Below the pieces are notes generated by a model. It made no database searches. It was not told where the DNA came from and saw only the letters and a list, made by a program, of their open reading frames with translations. A program made the position numbers and the translations under genes. DNA of 64,000 nucleotides from Paraburkholderia franconis (GTDB lineage Bacteria; Pseudomonadota; Gammaproteobacteria; Burkholderiales; Burkholderiaceae): the NCBI RefSeq assembly GCF_009362735.1, contig NZ_WHNP01000001.1:1-64000 (forward strand), read 5' to 3'. Below are positions 18,576 to 27,347 of the stretch, piece by piece; the stretch's first letter is position 1; the number at the start of each line of letters is the position of its first letter.

Positions 18576-19634
18576 TTACTTCGACGCCCACGACGCGAAG
18601 CGCTGCTCCAGCTCGTCGCCGTGATCGGTCCAGAACGTGAGGTTCTGCAGCACCGCGTTCTTGCCGTTGGTCGGCGAGTTCGGCAGATTCGAGAGCGTCT
18701 TCGCGTCGAGCGACTTGATGGCCGATTCGTTCACCGGGCCGTACGCGATGTGCTTCGCGTATTCCTGCTGCGGCTTCGACGAGATCGTGTACGCAATGTA
18801 CTTCTCGGCCAGCGCCTTGTTCGGCGTGCCCTTCGGCATCGCCCAGTAGTCGAGGTCGTAGATGCTGCCGTTCCACACGACCTTCAGGTTCTTGCCTTCC
18901 TTCTGCGCGGCATCGATACGGCCGTTATAGGCCGTCGACATCACGACGTCGCCCGCCACGAGGAATTGCGGCGGCTGCGCGCCCGCTTCCCACCACTGGA
19001 TGTTTGGCTTCAGTTCGTCGAGCTTCTTGAATGCGCGGTCCTGGCCTTCCTTCGTCGCGAGCACCTTGTAGACGTCCTTCGGCGCGACGCCGTCGGCCAT
19101 CAGCGCGAACTCGAGGTTGTAGCGCGCGCCCTTGCGCATGCCGCGCTTGCCCGGGAATTTCTTCGTGTCCCAGAAGTCGGCCCAGCTTGCCGGCGCCGTC
19201 TTCAGCTTGTCGGCGTTGTACGCCATCGCCGTCGACCACACGAAGATGCCGACGCCGCACGTCTGCGGCGCTTCGGGAATCAGATCCGACTTCTTGCCGA
19301 GCTTCGACCAGTCGAGCTTTTCATACAGGCCTTCGTCGCAGCCGCGGCCCAGGTCGCCTGATTCGACTTCGACGACATCCCAGTTCACGTGCTTCGCCTC
19401 AACCATCGCCTTCACCTTGGCCTGCTCGCCGTTGTACTCGACGGCCGTCACCTTCGCGCCGTTTTGCGCTTCGAACGGCTGGTTGAAGGCCGCCTTCTGC
19501 GCATCGCCGTTCGCGCCGCCGAAGTTCACGACCGTCAGTTCCGCCGCGTTCGCCTGATTCATCGCCGCCGCGCCGAGTGCGAGGACGAATGCGCCGACAG
19601 CCACGGCACAGCGCGATTGCACGATCTTCTTCAT
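18576..19634 (-). CDS. potD: Periplasmic substrate-binding protein, PotD-type
   Basis: 352 aa. Residues 1-30 are a signal peptide ending ANAAELTVVNFGG. The mature protein follows the PotD/PotF pattern with NFGGANGDAQKAAFNQPFE, GVGIFVWSTAMAYNADKL and a C-terminal PNSPTNGKNA. Spermidine-binding proteins of this family deliver the ligand to the PotBC permease. It lies between potA and potB on the same strand. The exact ligand cannot be told by eye: putrescine, GABA-like or opine ligands are all possible. Confidence 0.9.
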   Translation of the reverse strand: MKKIVQSRCAVAVGAFVLALGAAAMNQANAAELTVVNFGGANGDAQKAAFNQPFEAQNGAKVTAVEYNGEQAKVKAMVEAKHVNWDVVEVESGDLGRGCDEGLYEKLDWSKLGKKSDLIPEAPQTCGVGIFVWSTAMAYNADKLKTAPASWADFWDTKKFPGKRGMRKGARYNLEFALMADGVAPKDVYKVLATKEGQDRAFKKLDELKPNIQWWEAGAQPPQFLVAGDVVMSTAYNGRIDAAQKEGKNLKVVWNGSIYDLDYWAMPKGTPNKALAEKYIAYTISSKPQQEYAKHIAYGPVNESAIKSLDAKTLSNLPNSPTNGKNAVLQNLTFWTDHGDELEQRFASWASK

Positions 19635-19697
19635 GGTGGTTCCTCTTCCGTGTGTGATGGTGTGATGAGTGTTGCTTACGACGTGGACGTTCTTGTC

Positions 19698-19760
19698 TTT
19701 CTCGTTTCTCGTTTCTTGTTTCTGGTTTCTGGTTTCTGGTTTCTGGTTTCTGGTTTCTGC
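19698..19760. repeat. Nine-copy heptamer tandem repeat
   Basis: Nine head-to-tail copies of TTTCTGG or close variants (two TTTCTCG, one TTTCTTG, five TTTCTGG, one TTTCTGC). The array fills the end of the potA-potD gap and stops exactly at the potA stop codon (19761). On the coding (minus) strand it is a pure CAGAAAC-type run, so copy-number change could alter the spacing between potA and potD. Confidence 0.9.
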
Positions 19761-20852
19761 TCACGCGAACACGCGCAGATGCTCCGGCGCGAACTCGAGC
19801 GCGACGGGCACGCCTGGCGCGAAGCCTTCGAGCGCTTCCGTGCCGAGCGGCACCTTCACGAAGCACTCGTCCTGTTCCGGCAGACGGCAGCGCATGCGCA
19901 CGTGGTCGCCGAAATAGATGAGACCGCGCGCTTCGCCTGCCACTGCATTCGCGCCCGCCTTCGACGCGCCCGCCGCGAGCTTCATCCGCTCGGGCCGGAT
20001 GCACGCGATGCCTTGCGCGCCCGCCTTCGCGCCACCGATATTGCGCCCGACGAGCCGCGTGCCGTCGATCAGGTGAAACTCGCAGTAGTCGCCGTCGACA
20101 TTCGCCACCGTGCCACGCAGCCGGTTGCTGTCGCCGATGAAGTTCGCGACGAACTCGTTGCACGGCGATTCGTAGAGGCGATCGACTGTATCGAGCTGCT
20201 GAACGATGCCCTTGTCGAACACGGCGACGCGATCGGACATCGTCAATGCTTCGCCCTGATCGTGCGTCACGTAGACGAACGTCACGCCGAGCTTTTCGTG
20301 CAGCGACTTGAGTTCAATTTGCATGTGCTCGCGCAACTGTTTGTCGAGCGCGCCGAGCGGCTCGTCCATCAGCACGAGCTTCGGCTCGAAGACGAGCGCG
20401 CGGGCCAGCGCGATGCGCTGCTGCTGGCCGCCCGACAGTTGCGCCGGATAACGCTTTGCGAAGCCTTCCATGCGCACCATCTTCAATGCGTTGTTGACCT
20501 TGTGCGCGCGTTCGTCGGCGGCGAGCTTGCGCACGGTCAGCGGGTACGCGACGTTCTGCTCGACGGTCAGATGCGGAAACAGCGCGTAGTTCTGAAACAC
20601 CATGCCGATGTTGCGCTTGTGCGGCGGCACGTTGTTGAGCAACTGGCCGTCGAGCCAGATCTCGCCGCCCGTCGGAAACTCGAAGCCAGCGAGCATCATC
20701 AGGCAGGTCGTCTTGCCGGAGCCGGACGGCCCGAGCAGCGTGAGGAATTCGCCCTGATAGATGTCGAGATCGAGTTGCTTGACGACGAGCGTCTCGCCGT
20801 CGTAGGTCTTGCGCACACCCCGAAAGCTGACGATTACGTCTTCGGTTCTCAT
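19761..20852 (-). CDS. potA: ABC transporter ATP-binding protein, PotA-type
   Basis: 363 aa from MRTEDVIVSF; this ATG has GGGAG 9 bp upstream, better than an in-frame start 21 bp earlier. Walker A is LLGPSGSGKTTCLMM, the Q-loop region follows, the signature is LSGGQQQRIALARAL, Walker B is LVLMDEPLGALD and the switch His is in VYVTHDQGEAL. A C-terminal TOBE-like domain (about residues 280-360) is present as in PotA/MalK. It energises the PotBC importer and is the first gene of the operon. A REP-like palindrome array lies immediately upstream. Confidence 0.92.
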   Translation of the reverse strand: MRTEDVIVSFRGVRKTYDGETLVVKQLDLDIYQGEFLTLLGPSGSGKTTCLMMLAGFEFPTGGEIWLDGQLLNNVPPHKRNIGMVFQNYALFPHLTVEQNVAYPLTVRKLAADERAHKVNNALKMVRMEGFAKRYPAQLSGGQQQRIALARALVFEPKLVLMDEPLGALDKQLREHMQIELKSLHEKLGVTFVYVTHDQGEALTMSDRVAVFDKGIVQQLDTVDRLYESPCNEFVANFIGDSNRLRGTVANVDGDYCEFHLIDGTRLVGRNIGGAKAGAQGIACIRPERMKLAAGASKAGANAVAGEARGLIYFGDHVRMRCRLPEQDECFVKVPLGTEALEGFAPGVPVALEFAPEHLRVFA

Positions 20853-20880
20853 CGTGTCCGTCTCCCATCCCATGCAAAGC

Positions 20881-21020
20881 TGTCGATCGGAGTAGAGCCC
20901 TTTAGCAGTCGGCTGGAGTTAGTGCTTCAGCACTTACTCCGGCCCCATGCAGAGCAGTCGGCTGGAGTTAGTGTTTCAGCATTTACTCCAGCCCGATGCA
21001 GAGCACCTACTCTGATCCCA
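20881..21020. repeat. REP-like palindromic repeat array (copy A)
   Basis: Several units of the family GGAGTTGG-stem-loop-ACTCC separated by CCCATGCAGAGC, for example GGAGTTAGTGCTTCAGCAC followed by TTACTCC. The inner stem is GTGC/GCAC around a TTCA loop; one unit is degenerate. It lies between potA (minus) and the MocR gene (plus) and has the same orientation as the other three arrays of the window. Confidence 0.85.
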
Positions 21021-21119
21021 TGCAAGCTGTTTGTCCTTGCGGCCGCATCTACGGGTTTCTACTGGCTCCACCCGTTTTGAAGAATCGCATCGATTGCGTG
21101 ATCCACTATAGCCGCTTAC

Positions 21120-21161
21120 GGTTCTACAATAGGGAACCATTTCATAATTCCGGATAGAACC
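21120..21161. promoter_or_regulatory. Putative MocR operator
   Basis: GGTTCTA at 21120-21126 and TAGAACC at 21155-21161 are perfect inverted copies 28 bp apart, with a third half-site GGGAACC at 21132-21138. They lie directly before the MocR start. MocR/GabR proteins are known to bind spaced repeats in the shared promoter region, so this is the likely operator controlling the regulator and perhaps potA. Inferred only. Confidence 0.5.
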
Positions 21162-21163
21162 AC

Positions 21164-22720
21164 TTGGATACTGTGATCCTGTCGGACTGGCTCGCCGCGC
21201 GGCTCGACCGGACGGCCGCCGAACCCGTCTACCGGCAAGTGCTCGGACTGATGCAGCAGGCCATTCTGACGGGCCAGTTGCCGCCCGGCGCGAAGCTGCC
21301 CAGCTCGCGCACGCTCGCCGGCGATCTCGGCATCGCGCGCAACACGGTGCTGCACGTCTACGACCAGCTCACGGCCGAAGGCTATGTGATCTCGACGACG
21401 GGCAGCGGCACCTACGTCGCCGACACGCGTCCGGATACGACCGCCGTCAACGCGCGCAAGGCGCCACGCGCAGCAAGTGGCCCCGTCGGAGTCGTCACGG
21501 GCACGGCGCCAGCGCAATCCGGCGCGCCGGCGCGCGGCGGTCTGTCGATGCGCGGCTCGCAACTCATCAGCAAGGCGGGCGTGTCGGCGAGGCAATGGGG
21601 CGCGTTCATGCCGGGCGTGCCGGATGTCTCCGAATTCCCCGCGCGCACGTGGAGCCGCCTGCAATCGAAGCTGTGGAAGCAGGCGAACCCCGATCTGCTG
21701 ACGTACGCGCCAGGCGGCGGCTATCGTCCGTTGCGGCGGGCGTTGTCGGACTATCTGCGGGTCGCGCGCTCGGCGAAGTGCACGCCGGACCAGATCATCA
21801 TCACGACGGGCATTCATCAGTCGATCGATCTCGCCGTGCGGCTGCTGACGGACGTCGGCGACCGTGCGTGGGTCGAGGAGCCGTGCTACTGGGGCGCGCG
21901 CAGCGTGCTGCAAGCGTCGGGGCTGACGCTCGTGCCCGTGCCCGTCGACGACGAAGGGCTCAATCCGCGCGAGCCGGATCTGAAGTCGCCGCCGCGCATC
22001 GCGCTCGTCACGCCGTCGCATCAGTATCCGCTCGGCATGGTGATGAGCCTCGCGCGCCGCCGCACGCTGCTCGAATACGCGCGGCAGCACGGCGTGTGGA
22101 TCATCGAAGACGATTACGACAGCGAGTTCCGCTACGGCAGCCGGCCGCTCGCGTCGCTGCAGGGGCTCGACGACGCGGGCCAGGTGATCTACGTCGGCAG
22201 CCTGGGAAAGATGCTGTTTCCGGGCTTGCGGATCGGCTACATGATCGCGCCGGAACATCTCGTCGACAGGTTTCGCACGGGCCTCGCCGAGCTGTATCGC
22301 GAAGGTCAGCTGATGCAGCAGGCCGTGCTGACCGAGTTCATCATGGACGGCTATCTGACGTCGCACGTGCGGCGCATGCGGGCGCTGTACGGCGAGCGCC
22401 GCCAGATTCTGATCGATGCGATCACCGCGCGCTTCGGCGACACGCTGCCCGTGATGGGCGACGAAGCGGGGCTGCATCTGGTGCTCGGCCTGCCCGATCA
22501 TGCGGACGACCGCAAAGTGACGACGGCTTCATACGATGCCGGCGTGATCGTGCGGCCGCTCGCGTCGTATTACAACAGCGCGACGCCTGAGCGACGCGGT
22601 CTGCTGCTCGGCTATGCGTGCGTGCCGAACGACCGCATCGGCCCCGCGTTCGATACGCTCGCGCGCGTGATCGAGCAGACGGCGTTGAAGACACCAACGG
22701 CGCCGACGCGCGCCGCCTGA
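21164..22720 (+). CDS. MocR/PdxR-family regulator (GntR HTH fused to aminotransferase fold)
   Basis: 518 aa. The N-terminal winged helix of the GntR type is seen at about residues 20-85 (VYRQVLGLMQQAILTGQLPPG, then LPSSRTLAGDLGIARNTVLH). A linker leads to a class-I aminotransferase-like domain with IIEDDYDSEFRYG (cofactor-pyridine Asp region) and GSLGKMLFPGLRIGYM, where the Lys of SLGK would bind PLP. Such proteins sense GABA, PLP or amino compounds. It is divergent from potA. The start is uncertain: TTG at 21164 or GTG at 21173; no clear ribosome site, so leaderless translation is possible. Confidence 0.9.
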   Translation: MDTVILSDWLAARLDRTAAEPVYRQVLGLMQQAILTGQLPPGAKLPSSRTLAGDLGIARNTVLHVYDQLTAEGYVISTTGSGTYVADTRPDTTAVNARKAPRAASGPVGVVTGTAPAQSGAPARGGLSMRGSQLISKAGVSARQWGAFMPGVPDVSEFPARTWSRLQSKLWKQANPDLLTYAPGGGYRPLRRALSDYLRVARSAKCTPDQIIITTGIHQSIDLAVRLLTDVGDRAWVEEPCYWGARSVLQASGLTLVPVPVDDEGLNPREPDLKSPPRIALVTPSHQYPLGMVMSLARRRTLLEYARQHGVWIIEDDYDSEFRYGSRPLASLQGLDDAGQVIYVGSLGKMLFPGLRIGYMIAPEHLVDRFRTGLAELYREGQLMQQAVLTEFIMDGYLTSHVRRMRALYGERRQILIDAITARFGDTLPVMGDEAGLHLVLGLPDHADDRKVTTASYDAGVIVRPLASYYNSATPERRGLLLGYACVPNDRIGPAFDTLARVIEQTALKTPTAPTRAA

Positions 22721-22734
22721 CGCTGGTTTGCGCG

Positions 22735-23015
22735 CGGCGTGCCGTGCGTGCGTGCGTGCCGTGCCGTGCCGTGCGTGCCGTGCCGTGCGTGCGTGTGTGC
22801 GTGTGTGCGTGCCGTGCCGTGCGTGCGTGTGTGCGTGCCGTGCGTGCGTGCCGTGCCGTGCGTGTGTGCCGTGCGTGTGCGCTGTGCGCTGTGCGTGTGC
22901 GCCGTGCGTGTGCGCTGTGCGTGTGCGCTGTGCGTGTGCGCCGTGCGTGTGCGCTGTGCGTGTGCGCCGTGTGTGTGCCGTGCGTGCGTGCCGTGTGTGC
23001 GTGCGCGTCGCTAAC
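22735..23015. repeat. GTGC-rich simple-sequence region
   Basis: About 280 bp made almost wholly of GTGCC, GTGCGT and GTGCGC units. The right part settles into a roughly 12-bp period (GTGCGTGTGCGC or GTGCGTGTGCGCCG variants). It fills the gap between the MocR stop and the stop of the large DUF748 gene, which is convergent. Open reading frames here are only a result of the absence of A/T. Confidence 0.9.
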
Positions 23016-23090
23016 CACCGCCCGCGTGCTCGCGAAGCATCGCCGGGCTCACGACCGGCGACGCCATCAGCACATGACAGCGACGACGCC

Positions 23091-26000
23091 TTATTTAAGG
23101 CCGAAATCGACCCGCGTCGTCGCGCCCTTGTCGTTGATCCCCGACGCGTCGAGTTTCGGCGCGACGATGAACACGCGGCTGCTGTCGATCTTGCCTTCGA
23201 AGTACTGCTGCACCGCCTGCGCACGCCGCTGAGCGAGATCGCGCAGGCTCGCATCCGTCACGGGCGCATGCTCGGCGAGCGCGGCCTTCATTTCGTCATC
23301 GGGGAGCGTCTTCGTCAGGCCCACGAAATTGCGTGGCTTCTTGAAGTCGGCATCCTTGTAGGCCTTCGTCAGATACTTGTCGTATTCCTTGTCGTCGACC
23401 TTGATGCTCATCGGGTCGACGCTCTCGCCATTGCCCACGACATCCTTGATCTTCTGCTGACGCACGAGCCGATCGACATACGCGGTGCGCAGCCCGGGCT
23501 GATCGACGGCGGGATCGACGCGCCCGATGATCTCGATGCGCACTGACGGCTTGTCGGCGAGCGCCTTCACAATCGTGTCGAGCTTCTTCTGCGACGCGTC
23601 GGAAAGCGCGGCAGACCCGGCGTCGAACTCGACATACCCGAGTTCCTCGCCACCGCCGCCGAACGCATGCGCGAGCAACGAGAACGGCGCCGTCACGGCC
23701 TTTTGCAGCAGGTTCAGCACCGCATGCCAGATGAGCCCGCCGATGCTGAACTCCGGATTGTTCAGCGAACCCGACACAGGAATGTCCACGTCGATCTCGC
23801 CACGCGAGTTCTTCAACAACGAGATCGCGAGCCGCACGGGCAGCTTGGTCGCCGTGTCGTTGTCGACGTGATCGCCGAATGTGAGCTGGTCGATGAAGAT
23901 GTGGTTGTTCGCCGTCAGCTGGTCATTCGCGAGCTGATAGTGCAGATCGACGTTCAGCTTGCCCTTCGTGATGGGATAGCCCGCGTACTTCGCCGAGTAC
24001 GGCGTGAGATTGGTCAGCTCGATGTCGTGCGCCGTCGCCGTCAGATCGAGCGCGGGCTTCGCGATCAGCGGATTGACCGAGCCGCGGATCGTGATCGGTC
24101 CATTGGCCGCGAGTTTCGCCGATACATCGACGGGCGCCGGCTGCTTCGAGTCCGTGCCGAACGCGCCGACCGTCCCCTGAATCGCGACCAGGTTCGCCGA
24201 GTAATTCGGCTTGATGAAGTTGTCGGTGTAGTTGACGCGGCCGTTCTGCAAGACGAGCTGGCCGAAGTGCAGGCGCACCGGGTTTTGCGGCGTCCCTGTC
24301 ACCGTCACCGCCGCGCTGGAGGCAGCCGACGCTACAGCCGGTACAGCAGCAGATGCAGCGGACGGCGCCGAAGTCGACGCAGCGGACGGCGCAGCAGCCG
24401 GCGCAGCGGCAACCTGCGCTTCCGATGCGGCAGGCGGGCTCAGCGGAATCGGCTCACGACCCTTGGCGTTCTTGTCGCGCGTGAGCGATTGCGGCTCGCC
24501 CGGCTGCTTCGCGACCACGTCCTTCAGATTCAGCTTGCCCTGCGCATCGAGCAGCACGCGGCCGTAGAAGTTCGCGAACGTGACCTTGGCCGCATCGACA
24601 TCCGTGCCGTGCGCGTCGTAGTTCGCCTTCAGGCCCGTGAGCGCAAGCGAGCGCCAGCCCGCGAACGGGTCGGACGTCGCCTTGTCGATCATCCGCACGT
24701 CGACGAGCGCCGCGTCGCCGTGATAGGTCGCGCGCACGCCCTTCGACTTCTCTTCCTGCGCCATCGTCACTTCGCCGTTCGCATTGAGCAGCGCGCTCGC
24801 GATGGTCGCGTTCAGCTTGCTGCCGAAGTACGGTTCGAATGCAGCGGCATCGAGCCGGTTCGCGTTGATCTTCAACCCGAGCTTGAGCGGCGTCGCCGTC
24901 ACGTCACCCGTCACGCCGAGCGTGCCCTTGCCGTTCACCGTCGCCTGGAGCTCGACGGGTAGCGCGTGACTCATGTCCTCGCTGATCTTCTGCACTTTCA
25001 GCTGCAGCGGCGTCACGACGACTTTGACGGGACGCGCGGTCGTGTTGTCGGTGAACGTGGCCGACGAGTTCTTCAGATTCAGCTCACCGATGCTGTAACG
25101 CCAGGCCGGCCCCTCCTGCGATGCTTTCTTCGCCGCGTGAATCACGGTGCGCTCGTGCACCTCTTCATGCGGCGGACCGGCGAGCGCCGCGAGATCGATC
25201 GTGCCGTCTTTCAGGCGCTGCGCATCGACGGACAGTCCCGTCAGGTCCACGCCGTCAATTTCCGCCTTGCGGCCCGGCAGGTCCACGTGCTTCACGCTCG
25301 CCTTGCCGTCCGCGATCGCGATGGCCGGCTGCTTCACGCTCGCCTTGCCGTCCGCGATCGCGATGGCCGGCTGCTTCTCGCCCGCCGCCGCCACCTTGAC
25401 CGATTGCAGACCGATCTGGCTTTCGCCGATCTGCAGATCGATAGGCTCTTTCGACCAGTTCGCCGTCAGGTTCGTCTGCACGCTAAGCGTGCCGTCGATC
25501 AGCTTGGCCGCTGTCACCGTGTCGAGATACGGCTGCGCGAGGGGCAGCGACAGTGACTTCAAATCGATCTTCGCATCGGCCGTCTTCGCGGCGAGCGTCA
25601 GGTTGCCCGTCACGGCGAGCGCGCTCTTCGGCTGGTTCTTGAGGCCGCTGTTGACGCTATAGCGCGCGGGCGTCTTGCCGAGCGTCGAGAAGTCGTCGAG
25701 CGACACGGCGAGATCGGTCAGCCCCGCCGACACGGGTCGCGACGCCGCTTCGTCCTGCACGTCGACGGTGCCGTTGGAAAGCGCGAAGCGCTTGATCTGC
25801 AAGTCGATGGGCGGCGCGGCCTTCGCTGCTTCCGGCTTCGCCTGCGTGCCGGATGCGGGTGCGGGTGTGGATGCGGGTGCGGCCTGGTTCGGCGCGCCGG
25901 CTGCTGGCGCCGGGGCGAACGTATGCTGGACGCTCAGGATGCCGTTCTTGTCGCGCGCGAGATGCACGTCGGGCGCATCGAGACGGATATCGTCGAAGTG

Positions 26001-26975
26001 ATAGATGCTTTTGAGCGGCTCGAGCGTCGCCGCCGCCACATGCAGCGAGCGCGCCGCGAAGAACGGCGCCTTGTGCTCGTCGAGCACGTCGATGTCGGCA
26101 AGATCCGTCGTCCCCGTGATGCGCAGCGTCGGCGCATCGCCCGCCATCACGAAGTTGACTTTCAGATCGCTCGACAGCTTGCCCGCCTGCACCGTGACGG
26201 GCAGCTTCGCGGGGGAATAGGACAGCAGCTTCGGCACGTCGAGCCCCTGGAAGCGCAGCGACACTTCCGACTCACGCGACTTCGCGAACGGCTTCGTGCG
26301 CCCGTCGATGGCGAGCGGGCTGCCGTCGATGCGCGCGCGCAGCAACGGCTCGACGAAGATATCGGTTTTCGAAGGCAGCGTCGCGATGAACGGAATGCCG
26401 AGCCGCCATTGATCGACGACGTGCGTGACGCCGAGCAGGCGGTCGTCGAAGGTGATCTTGCCGTTCTCGATCCGGATGTTCGAAACCGAGAACTGTGCGG
26501 GCTTGCTCTCGGGCTTCGACGGCTGCTTCGCGAACTTCTCGATCAGATCGCTGAAATTGAAGCGCTGCGCATCGTAGCGGACGATCGTGAAACGCGGCGA
26601 GTCCAGGTGCACCTCATCGACGATAGGTGCGAGCCGGAAAATCGAGCTCCACGATGTGCGCACGATCAGCCGTTCGATGTCGACGAAATCGCCCTTGCCG
26701 CCACGTTCGCCGATATGCACGCGGTCTGCTTCGAAGTTGAGCGTGTACGGATTGAGCGCGATGTGGCCGATGGTGGCCGGCCGGCCCAGTTGTTCGCTGA
26801 GCTGTTGTTCGGCGATGTGGCGAATCAGCGGCGGCGCGGCGAAAAAGCCGAGCAGGCCGAATATGGCCACCACGATGAACAGGATGAGGACGATGCGCCG
26901 GGCGCGTCGTCCTTGCGCGACTTCGCGGACAGTTTGAATGGAAGAAATGAGTGTTGCTTTGGTGGGGCTTGCCAT
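23091..26975 (-). CDS. Giant AsmA-like DUF748 protein with OmpA-like tail
   Basis: 1294 aa. One N-terminal membrane helix (IVLILFIVVAIFGLLGFFAAP, about residues 28-50) anchors it in the inner membrane; the rest is periplasmic. The opening PPLIRHIAEQQLSEQLGRP with ALNPYTLNFEAD is typical of DUF748/AsmA-like proteins, which are bridge-like lipid-transfer or envelope-assembly proteins. Near the C-terminus, GYVEFDAGSAALSD and KPSVRIEIIGRVDP look like an OmpA-type peptidoglycan-associated motif. It contains an exact 14-residue duplication (see 25289-25372) and a long Ala/Pro/Ser linker (about residues 855-900). Confidence 0.88.
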   Translation of the reverse strand: MASPTKATLISSIQTVREVAQGRRARRIVLILFIVVAIFGLLGFFAAPPLIRHIAEQQLSEQLGRPATIGHIALNPYTLNFEADRVHIGERGGKGDFVDIERLIVRTSWSSIFRLAPIVDEVHLDSPRFTIVRYDAQRFNFSDLIEKFAKQPSKPESKPAQFSVSNIRIENGKITFDDRLLGVTHVVDQWRLGIPFIATLPSKTDIFVEPLLRARIDGSPLAIDGRTKPFAKSRESEVSLRFQGLDVPKLLSYSPAKLPVTVQAGKLSSDLKVNFVMAGDAPTLRITGTTDLADIDVLDEHKAPFFAARSLHVAAATLEPLKSIYHFDDIRLDAPDVHLARDKNGILSVQHTFAPAPAAGAPNQAAPASTPAPASGTQAKPEAAKAAPPIDLQIKRFALSNGTVDVQDEAASRPVSAGLTDLAVSLDDFSTLGKTPARYSVNSGLKNQPKSALAVTGNLTLAAKTADAKIDLKSLSLPLAQPYLDTVTAAKLIDGTLSVQTNLTANWSKEPIDLQIGESQIGLQSVKVAAAGEKQPAIAIADGKASVKQPAIAIADGKASVKHVDLPGRKAEIDGVDLTGLSVDAQRLKDGTIDLAALAGPPHEEVHERTVIHAAKKASQEGPAWRYSIGELNLKNSSATFTDNTTARPVKVVVTPLQLKVQKISEDMSHALPVELQATVNGKGTLGVTGDVTATPLKLGLKINANRLDAAAFEPYFGSKLNATIASALLNANGEVTMAQEEKSKGVRATYHGDAALVDVRMIDKATSDPFAGWRSLALTGLKANYDAHGTDVDAAKVTFANFYGRVLLDAQGKLNLKDVVAKQPGEPQSLTRDKNAKGREPIPLSPPAASEAQVAAAPAAAPSAASTSAPSAASAAVPAVASAASSAAVTVTGTPQNPVRLHFGQLVLQNGRVNYTDNFIKPNYSANLVAIQGTVGAFGTDSKQPAPVDVSAKLAANGPITIRGSVNPLIAKPALDLTATAHDIELTNLTPYSAKYAGYPITKGKLNVDLHYQLANDQLTANNHIFIDQLTFGDHVDNDTATKLPVRLAISLLKNSRGEIDVDIPVSGSLNNPEFSIGGLIWHAVLNLLQKAVTAPFSLLAHAFGGGGEELGYVEFDAGSAALSDASQKKLDTIVKALADKPSVRIEIIGRVDPAVDQPGLRTAYVDRLVRQQKIKDVVGNGESVDPMSIKVDDKEYDKYLTKAYKDADFKKPRNFVGLTKTLPDDEMKAALAEHAPVTDASLRDLAQRRAQAVQQYFEGKIDSSRVFIVAPKLDASGINDKGATTRVDFGLK
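25289..25372 (-). repeat. Exact 42-bp tandem duplication inside the DUF748 gene
   Basis: Two identical adjacent 42-bp units (25289-25330 and 25331-25372) repeat the 14 residues KQPAIAIADGKASV in frame. The perfect identity shows a recent slippage or duplication event. Confidence 0.97.
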
Positions 26976-27029
26976 GCTCGGTCGCGGGTAGTGCGGCGCA
27001 AAGCTCGCCGCTGTGACGAAGATTCAGCT

Positions 27030-27060
27030 CGCCCAAAGTATACGTCGTGTACTTCGGGCG
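27030..27060. promoter_or_regulatory. 31-bp imperfect palindrome upstream of the DUF748 gene
   Basis: CGCCC, AAGTA and AC on the left are mirrored as GT, TACTT and GGGCG on the right around a GTC centre, with two single mismatches. It sits 55-85 bp before the DUF748 start, in a place suited to an operator or a 5'-leader hairpin. No matching regulator can be named. Confidence 0.5.
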
Positions 27061-27164
27061 AACCATCAAATGTCATGGGAATGCCAACCGTTGCAGGCAA
27101 ATAAAGGTGAGAAAGTGTAAAGCCGCGGATACCCGTCGAATGAACGTGTTGGCTGCCGACCCGA

Positions 27165-27312
27165 GTTGGCGCTTTAGCTGTCGGCTGGAGTTGGTGCTTT
27201 AGCACTTACTCGTGTCCCATGCAGAGCGGTCGATCAGAGTTGCCCCTTTAGCGGCCTACTCGGGTCCCATGCAGAGCCGTCGACCCGAGTTGCCGCTTTA
27301 GGTCCCACACAC
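27165..27312. repeat. REP-like palindromic repeat array (copy B)
   Basis: Degenerate units of the GAGTTGG-stem-ACTC family with the spacer CCCATGCAGAGC: about five recognisable half or whole units, several with the loop TTTA. It lies between DUF1254/DUF1214 (ends 27348) and the DUF748 start (26975), same orientation as the other arrays. Confidence 0.85.
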
Positions 27313-27347
27313 GATCGTCGCCGTCATGCGGCCGCCACCTTCTTTCG

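Noticed and set aside
22422..23254. Open frames with His-Thr-Ala or Cys-Arg-Ala repeats across the GTGC tract
   Set aside because: They arise from simple-sequence DNA lacking stop codons, with no ribosome site or protein-like composition.
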